Of a stretch of DNA of 64,000 nt, positions 26,023-34,418 are shown in pieces. The DNA is from DATGUP01 sp035301265. Its GTDB lineage: Bacteria > Bacillota > Bacilli > Bacillales > Amphibacillaceae. How positions within the stretch are numbered: position 1 is the stretch's first letter; every line of letters begins with the position of its first letter. The position numbers and the translations under genes are program-made. The DNA lies in the NCBI GenBank assembly GCA_035301265.1, contig DATGUP010000018.1, positions 47,685 through 111,684 of the forward strand. The letters run 5' to 3'. The notes beneath the pieces were generated by a model. The model saw nothing but the letters and a program-made list of their open reading frames with translations, did not search any database and had not been told where the DNA came from.

Positions 26023-26730
26023 CTAATGAATCGCTGTCTCCAAGGCGATTTCCATCATTTCATTAAACGTCGTTTGTCTTTCTTCTGCCGTTGTTTCTTC
26101 CCCTGTCAATACATGATCGGAAACCGTGAGAATTGACAGAGCTTGACGTCCGAATTTGGCTGCTAATGTGTATAAGGCCGTTGTTTCCATTTCAATCGCC
26201 AGCACCTTATATTGCGCGAGTAATGCATGCGTTTCTTCAGCATTATCACGGTAAAACATATCGCTTGTGAACACGTTTCCAACCCAAGGAGTCGTTCCCT
26301 TTTCCTCACTTATATCATATGCTTTTTTTAGCAAGTGAAAATCAGCAATCGGTGCATAATCGATACCTTGGAAAATCATCCGGTTCATTTGGGAATCGGT
26401 CGTGGCCCCTTGAGCTAAAATGATGTCGCGCACATTAATGTCACGTTGAATCGCGCCGCAAGAACCGACACGGATCAATGTTTGTACATCGTATTCTTGC
26501 ATGAGCTCTGTGATGTAAATAGCGATTGAAGGAACCCCCATTCCGGTTCCTTGGACAGATATCCGCTCGCCTTTATATGTACCGGTATAACCATACATAC
26601 CGCGAATATGGTTATATTGGGAAACATTGTCAAGAAACGTTTCTGCGATATATTTTGCTCTGAGTGGATCTCCTGGCAATAAAATTTTATCGGCAATGTC
26701 GCCTTTTTTGGCACCAATATGGACGCTCAT
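26023..26730 (-). CDS. deoD: DeoD, purine nucleoside phosphorylase
   Basis: Trimeric/hexameric purine nucleoside phosphorylase, which splits purine (deoxy)nucleosides with phosphate to give base and (deoxy)ribose-1-phosphate. The 235 residues show LPGDPLRAKYIAE, RVGSCGAIQ, IEMETTALYTLAAKFG and the catalytic Asp in TVSDHVLTGEE. GGAGGTTG precedes the ATG. Confidence 0.96.
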   Translation of the reverse strand: MSVHIGAKKGDIADKILLPGDPLRAKYIAETFLDNVSQYNHIRGMYGYTGTYKGERISVQGTGMGVPSIAIYITELMQEYDVQTLIRVGSCGAIQRDINVRDIILAQGATTDSQMNRMIFQGIDYAPIADFHLLKKAYDISEEKGTTPWVGNVFTSDMFYRDNAEETHALLAQYKVLAIEMETTALYTLAAKFGRQALSILTVSDHVLTGEETTAEERQTTFNEMMEIALETAIH

Positions 26731-26913
26731 CGTTTTTCAACCTCCAAATGTATAATCTTTTAAGATAAACGTATCATAACGGATGGTTGAAGACAAATTA
26801 GGCAAAGATATGGGTTTCCAAAACGTCTATATTTGTATATAATAGGGTTGGTTCAGCATTTCACTTATAGACGCTTGAACAATAACATAGAAGTTTTTGG
26901 AGGATGAGGCAAA

Positions 26914-27177
26914 GTGAAGGAACAAACATTTACTATTACAGCAGACACCGGTGTTCACGCGCGTCCAGCGACACTGCTTGTTAATAAAGCCGGACAGTAT
27001 GAGTCAGATATTGAAATTACTTATAATGACAAGTCCGCCAATCTAAAATCGATTATGGGTGTTATGTCGCTAGGTATTCCAAAAGGCGCGGAAGTAAAAA
27101 TTACGGTTAACGGCGGGGACGAGGAAGAAGCCATGGAAGGTGTGGCAGGCGTCCTCAAAGAACATCTCGGTGAATAA
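26914..27177 (+). CDS. ptsH: HPr, phosphocarrier protein of the PTS
   Basis: HPr carries phosphate from enzyme I to sugar-specific PTS enzymes and, when phosphorylated on Ser46, is CcpA corepressor. Its 87 residues have His15 in VHARPAT and Ser46 in KSIMGVMSLGI, so it is HPr and not Crh, which lacks His15. The start is GTG after GGAGGATGAGG. No ptsI follows, unlike the usual ptsHI operon. Confidence 0.92.
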   Translation: MKEQTFTITADTGVHARPATLLVNKAGQYESDIEITYNDKSANLKSIMGVMSLGIPKGAEVKITVNGGDEEEAMEGVAGVLKEHLGE

Positions 27178-27300
27178 CAGGCAAATGTCTGGATTCTGTT
27201 TACCGGGCTGTCGAATCGTTACTGATTTGCTAATCCAAATGCTTGATGACGAGTCAAGTTTTCACAGAATATCATATGCATTTTTTATTATAAGCAAAGA

Positions 27301-27340
27301 AGAAGCCCATCGAGTCATTAATGCACGATGGGCTTTTTCA
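27301..27340 (+). terminator. Terminator after ptsH
   Basis: AAGCCCATCG (27303-27312) pairs with CGATGGGCTT (27326-27335), followed by TTTT. Confidence 0.85.
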
Positions 27341-27353
27341 CATACTCGACGGT

Positions 27354-27749
27354 TTATTTGTCATAAATGTTTTTGTAAACATTTGCTTCCAAGTTGTCTA
27401 AGCATTGCAACGCCGCTCGGTTGAAATCGGAATCTTCTTTTTGGAGCTTTTCTCTTAAATGAAAGACGGCTTGCTTAAGCGATTCAGCGTAGTTGGGAAC
27501 AGCTTCTGTATACGGTTTAACCGCGGGTTTTTTTACATTCATTTTTTCATGATAGGCTAATGCTTTTCGTTCGTGGAAAAAAACGCCATCCACTTTACCC
27601 GGATTGTGTATATCGCCTTGAAGCGGGTGTTTTTCAACCGCTAATACTTCGATTAAATAGCGGTCTTTTCGATCTTCAATAATCTTTCCTATGTAAGTGC
27701 CCGAATTGTAGTGGGCGCGGACGATTTCGCCATTGTTTAAGTTGTCCAT
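27354..27749 (-). CDS. kapB: KapB, kinase-associated protein B family
   Basis: A 131-residue protein of the KapB family. In B. subtilis KapB is needed for KinB-dependent phosphorelay signalling toward sporulation and is encoded beside kinB and patB. The N-terminal part has an SH3-like barrel (EIVRAHYNSGTYIGKIIEDR, YLIEVLAVEKHPLQGDIHNP), followed by a helical region. No lipobox is visible. patB is close by, but kinB is not. GGAGG precedes the ATG by seven bases. Confidence 0.85.
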   Translation of the reverse strand: MDNLNNGEIVRAHYNSGTYIGKIIEDRKDRYLIEVLAVEKHPLQGDIHNPGKVDGVFFHERKALAYHEKMNVKKPAVKPYTEAVPNYAESLKQAVFHLREKLQKEDSDFNRAALQCLDNLEANVYKNIYDK

Positions 27750-27868
27750 AAAAAAACCTCCTTGCTATTATTGTGCCAAAAATGTGGCAACTTGGCGAAC
27801 AAATTGCCACAAGGGTTTAGGAAATAGTTAAGATTTGCTATACTAAACGAGAAAGGCGTGAAACAACG

Positions 27869-28066
27869 ATGGAATTTCTTTATTTTCCAGAAGACAAGTC
27901 GGAATATATCCCAGCTTTTATATCGCTCGTTATTTTTATGATAGGTGCCTTAGCAACGATGTATTTTTTTTATAAAAAGTCGAAAAAAGAAGAGCGATAT
28001 TTCGATCAACTGTATTCGGATGAAGAGAATTATGATCCATTTGATGAAGATGATGTGCACAAGTAG
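27869..28066 (+). CDS. Small single-pass membrane protein, unknown
   Basis: A 65-residue protein with one membrane helix (about residues 14-35) and a charged, acidic C-terminal tail (KKSKKEERYFDQLYSDEEN). I do not recognise the family. It is preceded by a weak SD (AAAGG) and followed directly by a terminator, which supports it as a real monocistronic gene. Confidence 0.6.
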   Translation: MEFLYFPEDKSEYIPAFISLVIFMIGALATMYFFYKKSKKEERYFDQLYSDEENYDPFDEDDVHK

Positions 28067-28076
28067 ATTTTAGTTT

Positions 28077-28107
28077 GGTCCCTTAGGTTACAAGGGACTT
28101 TTTTATT
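28077..28107 (+). terminator. Terminator after the 65-residue gene
   Basis: GTCCCTT (28078-28084) pairs with AAGGGAC (28092-28098), then TTTTTT. Confidence 0.85.
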
Positions 28108-28172
28108 TATGTAAAGCCGTTGAATATTTTTACTGGCAAGCGCAAAAAGTAGCATAAAAAGGGGATTAGCAG

Positions 28173-28751
28173 ATGCGTTTATGGATGATAGTGTTGCTTT
28201 TTGTTTGGTTAGCAGCTTGTCAAGCGAACGGAGCATCTCCTCGAACGATCGATATGTATAATGCCTCTGGGGATATGATCGGAACAGCAGCTTTGGCAGA
28301 GCAAGCGGATGGTGTACAAGTGAAATTAGAATTAGAAGGGCTTGATCCAGGTTTTCACGGGATACATGTGCACGAATATCCGAAATGCGAAGGCCCCGAT
28401 TTTAAAAGTGCTGGAAGTCATTTTAATCCTGAAGGAAAAGAGCACGGGCTGATGCATCCTGATGGTTCGCATTTAGGTGATTTACCCAATGTTGAAGCCG
28501 ATTCGGATGGGCGCGTTGAGGCGGAAGTGATGTTGAACGATGCGACGCTTTTAGAAGGGAAAAAATCTATTTTGCGGGGCGACGGGACATCGCTTGTTAT
28601 TCATTCAGATCAGGACGATGGTGTAAGCCAACCCGGCGGTGATGCGGGTGAGCGGATTGCCTGCGGCGAAATAAAAGCGACGGGTAAAAAAGAGTCGATG
28701 GAATCGCCGAGTGATCCAACGCAGTTAAATGGTGAAGAAGAAGAGGAATAG
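28173..28751 (+). CDS. Cu/Zn superoxide dismutase lipoprotein (YojM/SodC type)
   Basis: Extracytoplasmic Cu/Zn SOD family lipoprotein of 192 residues; lipobox LAAC (Cys16). The expected ligands are present: His65 and His67 (GIHVHE), bridging His83 (GSHFNP), His91 and His100, Asp103 (GDLPN) and His144 (VIHSDQDD). Cys72 and Cys164 can form the structural disulfide and Arg161 is in GERIACG. B. subtilis YojM is reported to lack a Cu ligand; this one seems complete, so real dismutase activity is plausible. The C-terminal tail is very acidic (EEEEE). AGGGG precedes the ATG. Confidence 0.88.
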   Translation: MRLWMIVLLFVWLAACQANGASPRTIDMYNASGDMIGTAALAEQADGVQVKLELEGLDPGFHGIHVHEYPKCEGPDFKSAGSHFNPEGKEHGLMHPDGSHLGDLPNVEADSDGRVEAEVMLNDATLLEGKKSILRGDGTSLVIHSDQDDGVSQPGGDAGERIACGEIKATGKKESMESPSDPTQLNGEEEEE

Positions 28752-28757
28752 TTAAAG

Positions 28758-28795
28758 GAAAAACGCCTGGAAAATTGTCCAAGCGTATTTTCCGT
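28758..28795. terminator. Terminator between sodC-like gene and patB
   Basis: ACGCCTGG pairs (one mismatch) with CCAAGCGT; A-run and T-rich flanks let it work in both directions. Confidence 0.6.
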
Positions 28796-28801
28796 TTGTC
28801 A

Positions 28802-29971
28802 CTAATGATTGTTGACAGCTGTGATAATTCTTTTAACACCTTCTTCAAGCGTTGATTGAGGGCAGGCAATATTCATGCGCATGAACGATTTGCCTTCTTC
28901 CCCATATGATTTCCCAGGGTTGAGCCCGACCTTGGCTTTTTTGATCATAAATGTTTCTAGCGCCTCGGCATCTAATTGCATTCCGCTGCAGTCAATCCAT
29001 AATAAATAAGTGCCTTCCGAACGAGTGACCCTCAATACATCGGTATGCGAATGCAACATATCAATCACATAGTTCTTGTTTGTTTGCATAATGTTGCGGA
29101 ATTCATCAAGCCATGCTGCTCCGTGTAGATAGGCTGTTTCCATAGCGATATTGCCCATAGTATTGAGCATGCCAAGCCCTTGTTTTTTAAGCGTTTTTTC
29201 CAGTTTGCTGCGCTTTCTTTCGTCGCTAGTAATGATGTAGGATGCCTGCAATCCGGCGAGATTAAATGTTTTCGATGGTGCCATAAATGTGACGGTCAAA
29301 TCCGCAATATCTTCAGAAAGTGAGGCGATCGGAATATGTCTTTCACCTGGATACAACAGATCACAATGAATTTCATCGGCTAATATTAAAACATCATATT
29401 TACGGCAAAGCCTTGCCATTTCTTTTAATTCCTCTTTGCTCCAGACTCGACCAACAGGGTTGTGCGGCGAGCAAAGCATAAATGCTTTGACCCCTTGTTG
29501 TAGCTTGGCTTCAAAATCTGCAAAGTCAATTTCGTAGTAATCGTTCTTTTGTATGAGTGGATTTTTAATGATCTGGCGGCCGTGTTGCTCAATAATATTA
29601 AAGAAAGGTGTATAAACCGGCGGCTGAATCAAAACGCCATCGCCTGGTTCTGTAAAAGTTTGAATGGCGATATTTAAACTGGTTACAACACCCGGACTGA
29701 ACGATAGCCAATCTGGTTTGATTTCCCAACCGTGGCGGCTGCTAATCCAATGAACAATCGCTTGTTTGACCGCATCATCGACGATCGTATAGCCATAAAT
29801 TCCGTGCTCCACGCGTTTTTTTAATGCTTCATTGACAGCGTGGGGTGCTGAAAAATCCATATCCGCCACCCACATCGGTAAGACATCTTTCGTTTGGAAC
29901 ACCGATTCTAACATATCCCATTTGACTGAACGGGTATGTTGTCGGTTATGTACGACATCGAATGAACACAT
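28802..29971 (-). CDS. patB: PatB, cystathionine beta-lyase (C-S lyase)
   Basis: PLP-dependent aminotransferase-fold C-S lyase of 389 residues (MalY/PatB group). It cleaves cystathionine or other cysteine conjugates to pyruvate, ammonia and a thiol. DVLPMWVADMDFSAP at the N-terminus, CSPHNPVGRVWSKEEL, ADEIHCDL and the PLP lysine in APSKTFNLAGLQ are visible. GGGGG lies nine bases before the ATG at 29971, so that start is preferred over the ATG at 29977. Confidence 0.92.
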   Translation of the reverse strand: MCSFDVVHNRQHTRSVKWDMLESVFQTKDVLPMWVADMDFSAPHAVNEALKKRVEHGIYGYTIVDDAVKQAIVHWISSRHGWEIKPDWLSFSPGVVTSLNIAIQTFTEPGDGVLIQPPVYTPFFNIIEQHGRQIIKNPLIQKNDYYEIDFADFEAKLQQGVKAFMLCSPHNPVGRVWSKEELKEMARLCRKYDVLILADEIHCDLLYPGERHIPIASLSEDIADLTVTFMAPSKTFNLAGLQASYIITSDERKRSKLEKTLKKQGLGMLNTMGNIAMETAYLHGAAWLDEFRNIMQTNKNYVIDMLHSHTDVLRVTRSEGTYLLWIDCSGMQLDAEALETFMIKKAKVGLNPGKSYGEEGKSFMRMNIACPQSTLEEGVKRIITAVNNH

Positions 29972-30051
29972 GAACATAAACCCCCAGATTATATAGTCTA
30001 ACTGTTATTATAGCAGAACAAGCAAGCATCCAGCATTTATCATGGAAAGAC

Positions 30052-30084
30052 AAAAAAAATGCAAAGCACCTTATGATGCTTTGC
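30052..30084 (-). terminator. Terminator after pgi
   Basis: GCAAAGCA and TGCTTTGC stem; the A-run at 30052-30059 gives a U-tract on the minus strand, just downstream of pgi. Confidence 0.8.
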
Positions 30085-30170
30085 TAAACAGGGGGAATAC
30101 GAGAAAGTCTTGCATTTTCTAATATACCCCGTTTGTCAAAATGTAAACATGCTTTATAAAAAATGAAATC

Positions 30171-31517
30171 TTATAGCCGTTTTTCCAATGCTTCTTTATC
30201 TTCTTCAAACCCGGGTTTGCCTAGTAAAGCAAACATATTTTTCTTGTATGCTTCAACTCCTGGTTGATCAAATGGATTGACGCCGAGCAGATAACCGCTT
30301 ATAGCACAAGCTTTTTCAAAAAAGTAGATTAAGTAACCGAATGTGTAAGCATCAAGTGACGGTATGTCTACAACTAAGTTCGGCACGCCACCGTCGGTAT
30401 GAGCGATAAGGGTCCCTTGAAATGCTTTATCGTTGATTTCATGGATTGTTTTCCCTGCTAAGTAATTGAGCCCATCGGCATTATTGTTAGCGGCTTTGAA
30501 TGTTATATCTTTACGCGGTGTTTGAACGTGCAGCACGGTTTCAAACAAGTCGCGCCGTCCTTCTTGGATATACTGGCCAAGTGAATGGAGGTCGGTTGAA
30601 AAATTAGCTGACGACGGGAAAATTCCTTTTTGATCTTTTCCTTCACTTTCGCCAAAAAGCTGTTTCCACCATTCGGAAAAATATTGTAAATGCGGTTCGT
30701 AGTTGATGAGCATTTCAATTGTTTTTCCTTTATTGTATAAAATGTTTCGTGCCGCCGCGTATTGATACGCAGGGTTTTTAGCGAGTGACGGTTCAGCCAA
30801 ATCACTCATCGCTTGCTTTGCGCCTTTCATTATGCTTTCAATATCGATACCTGCGACAGCGATTGGTAAGAGTCCGACAGCTGTTAATACTGAGTAGCGG
30901 CCGCCGACATCATCGGGGATGACAAATGTTTCGTAGCCAGCTTCATCGGCAACTGTTTTTAATGCCCCTTTGCGTTTATCGGTCGTCGCATAGATGCGCG
31001 TTTTCGCTTCATCTTGACCGTATTTTTCTTCTAAATACGTTTTAAAAATCCGAAAGGCAATCGCCGGTTCTGTTGTTGTACCACTTTTTGAAATGACATT
31101 GATTGAAACATCTTTATTTTCCAATACATCGAACAGATCTTGTATATATGTTGAACTCATATGGTTACCGACGAAGAGAATTTGCGGGGCTTGTCGCTTT
31201 TTATCCGCGAGTAAATTTTGAAAGGAGTGGCTCAGCGCTTCAATCGTTGCACGGGCACCGAGATATGATCCGCCGATGCCGATGACAAGAAGCACGTCGG
31301 AATCTTGCCTAATTTTAGCCGCAGCCTTTTGAATTCGGGAAAATTCAGCTTTATCATAGTTTTCCGGCAAGTCGACCCAACCGAGAAAGTCATTTCCGGA
31401 ACCGGTTTTACTATGCAGCATATCGTGTGCCGTTTTTACGAAAGGCTCGAGCTTGTTTATTTCTCGATCATCAAAAAATGCATCGGCTTTTTCATAGGAA
31501 AATGATATATGTGTCAA
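30171..31517 (-). CDS. pgi: Pgi, glucose-6-phosphate isomerase
   Basis: Interconverts glucose-6-phosphate and fructose-6-phosphate in glycolysis. The 448 residues are typical of Bacillus Pgi: GIGGSYLGARATIEAL, SKSGTTTEPAIAFR, and the PGI signatures GGRYSVLTAVGLLPIA and LGVNPFDQPGVEAYKK. The start is TTG, seven bases after GGAGGT. Confidence 0.97.
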   Translation of the reverse strand: MTHISFSYEKADAFFDDREINKLEPFVKTAHDMLHSKTGSGNDFLGWVDLPENYDKAEFSRIQKAAAKIRQDSDVLLVIGIGGSYLGARATIEALSHSFQNLLADKKRQAPQILFVGNHMSSTYIQDLFDVLENKDVSINVISKSGTTTEPAIAFRIFKTYLEEKYGQDEAKTRIYATTDKRKGALKTVADEAGYETFVIPDDVGGRYSVLTAVGLLPIAVAGIDIESIMKGAKQAMSDLAEPSLAKNPAYQYAAARNILYNKGKTIEMLINYEPHLQYFSEWWKQLFGESEGKDQKGIFPSSANFSTDLHSLGQYIQEGRRDLFETVLHVQTPRKDITFKAANNNADGLNYLAGKTIHEINDKAFQGTLIAHTDGGVPNLVVDIPSLDAYTFGYLIYFFEKACAISGYLLGVNPFDQPGVEAYKKNMFALLGKPGFEEDKEALEKRL

Positions 31518-31610
31518 AAGTGAGACCTCCTCATGCTTGTCTGTTTGTTACTATGTTTACTTTAACGGAGGAAAAGGGAGAAAAGCAAGCTATAACTATA
31601 GCGCTATGAA

Positions 31611-31641
31611 AAAAATAAAAAGAGTAGCCTAATGCTACCCT
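31611..31641 (-). terminator. Terminator after yugI
   Basis: Short stem GTAGC/GCTAC with extension; the A-rich plus-strand flank gives a U-tract on the minus strand. Confidence 0.6.
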
Positions 31642-31729
31642 TGTACTGTCATTATTGATTCATGAGTGGGAATTTTTCCATGACAACTCATTTACTATCG
31701 AAATACGTTGGAGAACGTGATTTTTGGAG

Positions 31730-32104
31730 TTATTGTTTGAATGTTTTTTTGCGTTCTTCTGATTGCTGAATCCATTCTTCTAATTTATCTTTTAATGTAT
31801 TGAATCCTGTTTCCGTTTTTTGTTTATTTAAGCTGTTAGGCGAAACGCTTTTCTTTGGAGGTTTTTCGGTGGCACGAATGGATAAACTGTATTTGTTATT
31901 AGCCTCATCAATATGAAGAATTTTCACATTGACTTCATCACCGACTGACAAATAGTCATGGATATCTTTGACAAAACCGTGTGTGATTTCGGAGATGTGC
32001 ACCAATCCTTGCGTATTATTATCAAGTGCTACAAACGCTCCATATGGCTGTATGCCGGTTACTTTTCCTTTAACTATTTGACCTGTTACAAATTTGTCTG
32101 ACAT
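31730..32104 (-). CDS. yugI: YugI, S1-domain general stress protein 13
   Basis: A 124-residue S1 RNA-binding protein. The S1 fold (residues about 5-75) shows GQIVKGKVTGIQPYGAFVAL and GLVHISEITHGFV. The C-terminal tail is charged and helical. GSP13 associates with ribosomes in B. subtilis. The ATG at 32104 follows AGGAG with nine bases spacing. Its terminator lies before pgi, so the two are separate units. Confidence 0.9.
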   Translation of the reverse strand: MSDKFVTGQIVKGKVTGIQPYGAFVALDNNTQGLVHISEITHGFVKDIHDYLSVGDEVNVKILHIDEANNKYSLSIRATEKPPKKSVSPNSLNKQKTETGFNTLKDKLEEWIQQSEERKKTFKQ

Positions 32105-32439
32105 GCTGAACAACTCCTATACCTATTCGATTCATTGAACACAATAGAAGATTTTAGCACATTTTTAACTACCCCGCAAAAGACAAAGACTGTTGTCAAG
32201 ACGGAATCCACCGATGTTAGGCTGTAAAGGCAGCCTTTTATCAATCAGGATGGAATGAGAAATTTCGTTTGCTTTTTCACAAAAAGAAGCTTAATCGACA
32301 GTCAAAGGCTTATAACACCATTAAAGGTGAATGGCGGTGCTAAAAAACGAGCCTTAGATCGTTCATTTGTTTTAGTACAAAGGTTGAGACAAACAATCTT
32401 AAACCATGTCAAAACGATTGACATGTGAACTGAAACGAA

Positions 32440-32510
32440 AGACAGCTGACTCCTGCGGGAATAGCACGAGCTGAAGTTAAAGGCGTGCCCGCCGAAAGCA
32501 GCTGTCTCTT
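32440..32510. repeat. Palindromic Bacillaceae intergenic repeat, shortened copy
   Basis: AGACAGCTG and CAGCTGTCT bound a segment with GACTCCTGCGGGAATAGCAC and CCCGCCGAAAG. This resembles a family of long palindromic intergenic repeats I recall from Bacillaceae genomes (CTCCTGCGGGA..AGCACGAG core, GCCCGCGGAAAGC). The copy here seems shorter than the usual element. Confidence 0.6.
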
Positions 32511-32524
32511 TATCCTATATAAAT

Positions 32525-32568
32525 GAAACGAAGTCCTCGTAAAAACGATGAATTTCGTTTTATTTTTG
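32525..32568 (-). terminator. Repeated terminator-like element after the thioredoxin-fold gene
   Basis: Near copy of the element at 25302-25349: GAAACGAAGT, CTCGT..ACGATGAA and TTTCGTTTTATTT. It lies directly downstream of the minus-strand gene at 32589. Confidence 0.7.
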
Positions 32569-32588
32569 TAATTGACTTGGTTTTGTCC

Positions 32589-33146
32589 TTAAAGAATTTT
32601 TTCCAATGTTTGCTTTAAGTCGTGATAAACGTCATCCCAAAAACGTGTATTGTTCAGAAATTCGTTTGTAGTGTATGAAATGACTTCTTGAAATTTTTCC
32701 TTATAGTTATCCGCATCTTTTGGTGGTAAACCGCTACGAGATTGGTCGACGAACGCTTGCACTTTTGCAGCCCTTGGCCCCCATTTTGCTCGTTCTTGTC
32801 CTGTCTCATCAATAAATATGAAAATAGGAATAGAACGCGATTTACCATTGGTTAAGTACTGGTCCATTAATTCGAGATTATCGTCGCGTAACAGCATGCG
32901 TACCGGCATATCCGCTTTTTCTGCAATGCGCAGTAATATGGGAATGTTCAACATAGCATCGCCGCACCAGTCTTCAGTGAGAGCAATGACACGCAGCTGT
33001 TTATCAGCAAGTTTCTGAAAAAATGTGTCGTCTTCTGGTAATTGAAATTGCTCGTAAATATAGAGCAGGTTATCTTTATGCTGTTTCATAGACCCGATGT
33101 ATGTGTCGCTGGACATCGCTTTATCATACCATTCGTTCAAATGCAT
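32589..33146 (-). CDS. Thioredoxin-fold family protein
   Basis: A 185-residue cytosolic thioredoxin-like protein. The active-site region reads EDWCGDAMLNIPIL, so only one cysteine (Cys61) is present where thioredoxins have CxxC. The remainder (PIFIFIDETGQERAKWGPR) fits a bacterial family usually annotated as 'thioredoxin family protein'. A dithiol redox role is doubtful; function unknown. AAAGGAGCGG precedes the ATG. Confidence 0.8.
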   Translation of the reverse strand: MHLNEWYDKAMSSDTYIGSMKQHKDNLLYIYEQFQLPEDDTFFQKLADKQLRVIALTEDWCGDAMLNIPILLRIAEKADMPVRMLLRDDNLELMDQYLTNGKSRSIPIFIFIDETGQERAKWGPRAAKVQAFVDQSRSGLPPKDADNYKEKFQEVISYTTNEFLNNTRFWDDVYHDLKQTLEKIL

Positions 33147-33279
33147 GATTTATCCGCTCCTTTTCTTATACTATATTAAATTTTATCCGCCCGCTTTATC
33201 TTAGTAAATATAAATGCTTTTCAAAAAAAAGTCTGCTATGATTAAAATGAAAAACATGTCTAAACGAGGAGGTATGACG

Positions 33280-34338
33280 ATGGAAGAAGCGAACCGAGCG
33301 TTTTTAATGGAATTGCTTCAAACGCCATCCCCATCAAGCCAAGAAATGGCCATTCAAAAAAAATGGATGAAATATGTTAAAAAATTCGCTGATGAAGTTC
33401 GAACAGACAACGCGGGAAATGCTATCGGTGTATTGAACCCGAATGCATCGTTTAAAGTACTCTTGGCGGGGCATTGTGATGAAATTGCCCTCGTTATCAA
33501 ACGAATTGATGATCAAGGATTTTTGTATTTCGATAAAATGGGGGGGATCAACCCAAAAGCTGCAGTCGGGATGAAAGTAACCGTGCTTGGCATCGGTGGA
33601 ACTGTAACGGGCGTGATCGGTGTCAATGCTCAGCATCACGGCGGGCTTAAAGATGACTTTGAGCTAGAAGATTTGTTTATCGATTGCGGCTATAAATCAA
33701 AAGAGGAAGCGGAAAAGTTTGTGCAGATTGGTGATTTAGCTGTTTATAAGACTGAACCAGAACTATTGATGGATCGTTATATCGCTGGTCGCGGCTTGGA
33801 CAATCGAACAGGGGCGTTTATTGTAGCCGAAGTTTTGCGCCGCCTGTCTAATAAAGATATTAATGTAGGGGTTTATGCGGCAAGTACGGTCAATGAAGAA
33901 ACGAATATGGGTGGAGCTTATTTTGCTGCTTCTGGTATCAAACCAACGATGGCCCTTGCAATTGATGTAACCTTTGCGACCGATTATCCCGGGGTTGATA
34001 AGAAGAAACACGGTGATGTTCGATTAGAAAAAGGGCCTGTTCTTGCAAAGGGTGCACCGATTAATATCAAAATTAACCAGTTGCTTGAACAAAGTGCCCG
34101 TCAATTAAACATGCAGGTACAATACGAATTAACACCGCGGATGACCGGAACAGATGCGGATCGGATGCGACTGACTGGACGGGGTGTCCCTGTTGCACTT
34201 GTATCACTGCCGCTTCGCTATATGCATTCACCCGTTGAGACTGCCAGCCTGAAAGATATTGATGAGGAAATTGAACTCATTGTCACTATGATAGCTCATT
34301 TAACTGGTGAAGAGAGTCTGAATCCATTAGAGGATTAG
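33280..34338 (+). CDS. M42 family glutamyl/leucyl aminopeptidase
   Basis: Cytosolic metallo-aminopeptidase of family M42, 352 residues. Metal ligands and catalytic residues are in AGHCDEIA (His), GRGLDNRTG (Asp), TVNEETNMGG (Glu-Glu), AIDVTFATD (Asp) and YMHSPVE (His). Such enzymes form tetrahedral dodecamers that trim peptides. AGGAGGT lies six bases before the ATG at 33280; the longer frame to 33214 is not supported by an SD. Confidence 0.92.
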   Translation: MEEANRAFLMELLQTPSPSSQEMAIQKKWMKYVKKFADEVRTDNAGNAIGVLNPNASFKVLLAGHCDEIALVIKRIDDQGFLYFDKMGGINPKAAVGMKVTVLGIGGTVTGVIGVNAQHHGGLKDDFELEDLFIDCGYKSKEEAEKFVQIGDLAVYKTEPELLMDRYIAGRGLDNRTGAFIVAEVLRRLSNKDINVGVYAASTVNEETNMGGAYFAASGIKPTMALAIDVTFATDYPGVDKKKHGDVRLEKGPVLAKGAPINIKINQLLEQSARQLNMQVQYELTPRMTGTDADRMRLTGRGVPVALVSLPLRYMHSPVETASLKDIDEEIELIVTMIAHLTGEESLNPLED

Positions 34339-34380
34339 CTTCGCATTTTTCGACAATAACACAAACCTATTTTACACTTC

Positions 34381-34418
34381 ACAAGCCTTAACTTTTAATC
34401 AAGGCTTGTTTTTTTTTA
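34381..34418 (+). terminator. Terminator after the M42 peptidase
   Basis: ACAAGCCTT (34381-34389) pairs with AAGGCTTGT (34401-34409), followed by a nine-base T-tract. Confidence 0.9.

Larger units (their letters stand above)
32114..32588. other. Repeat-bearing intergenic region upstream of yugI
   Basis: About 475 bases without a coding frame. It holds small hairpins (GGCTG..CAGCC near 32219-32236, CATGTCA..TGACATG at 32406-32427), an extended Bacillaceae-type intergenic repeat (32440-32510) and a copy of the terminator element also seen at 25302. Confidence 0.5.
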
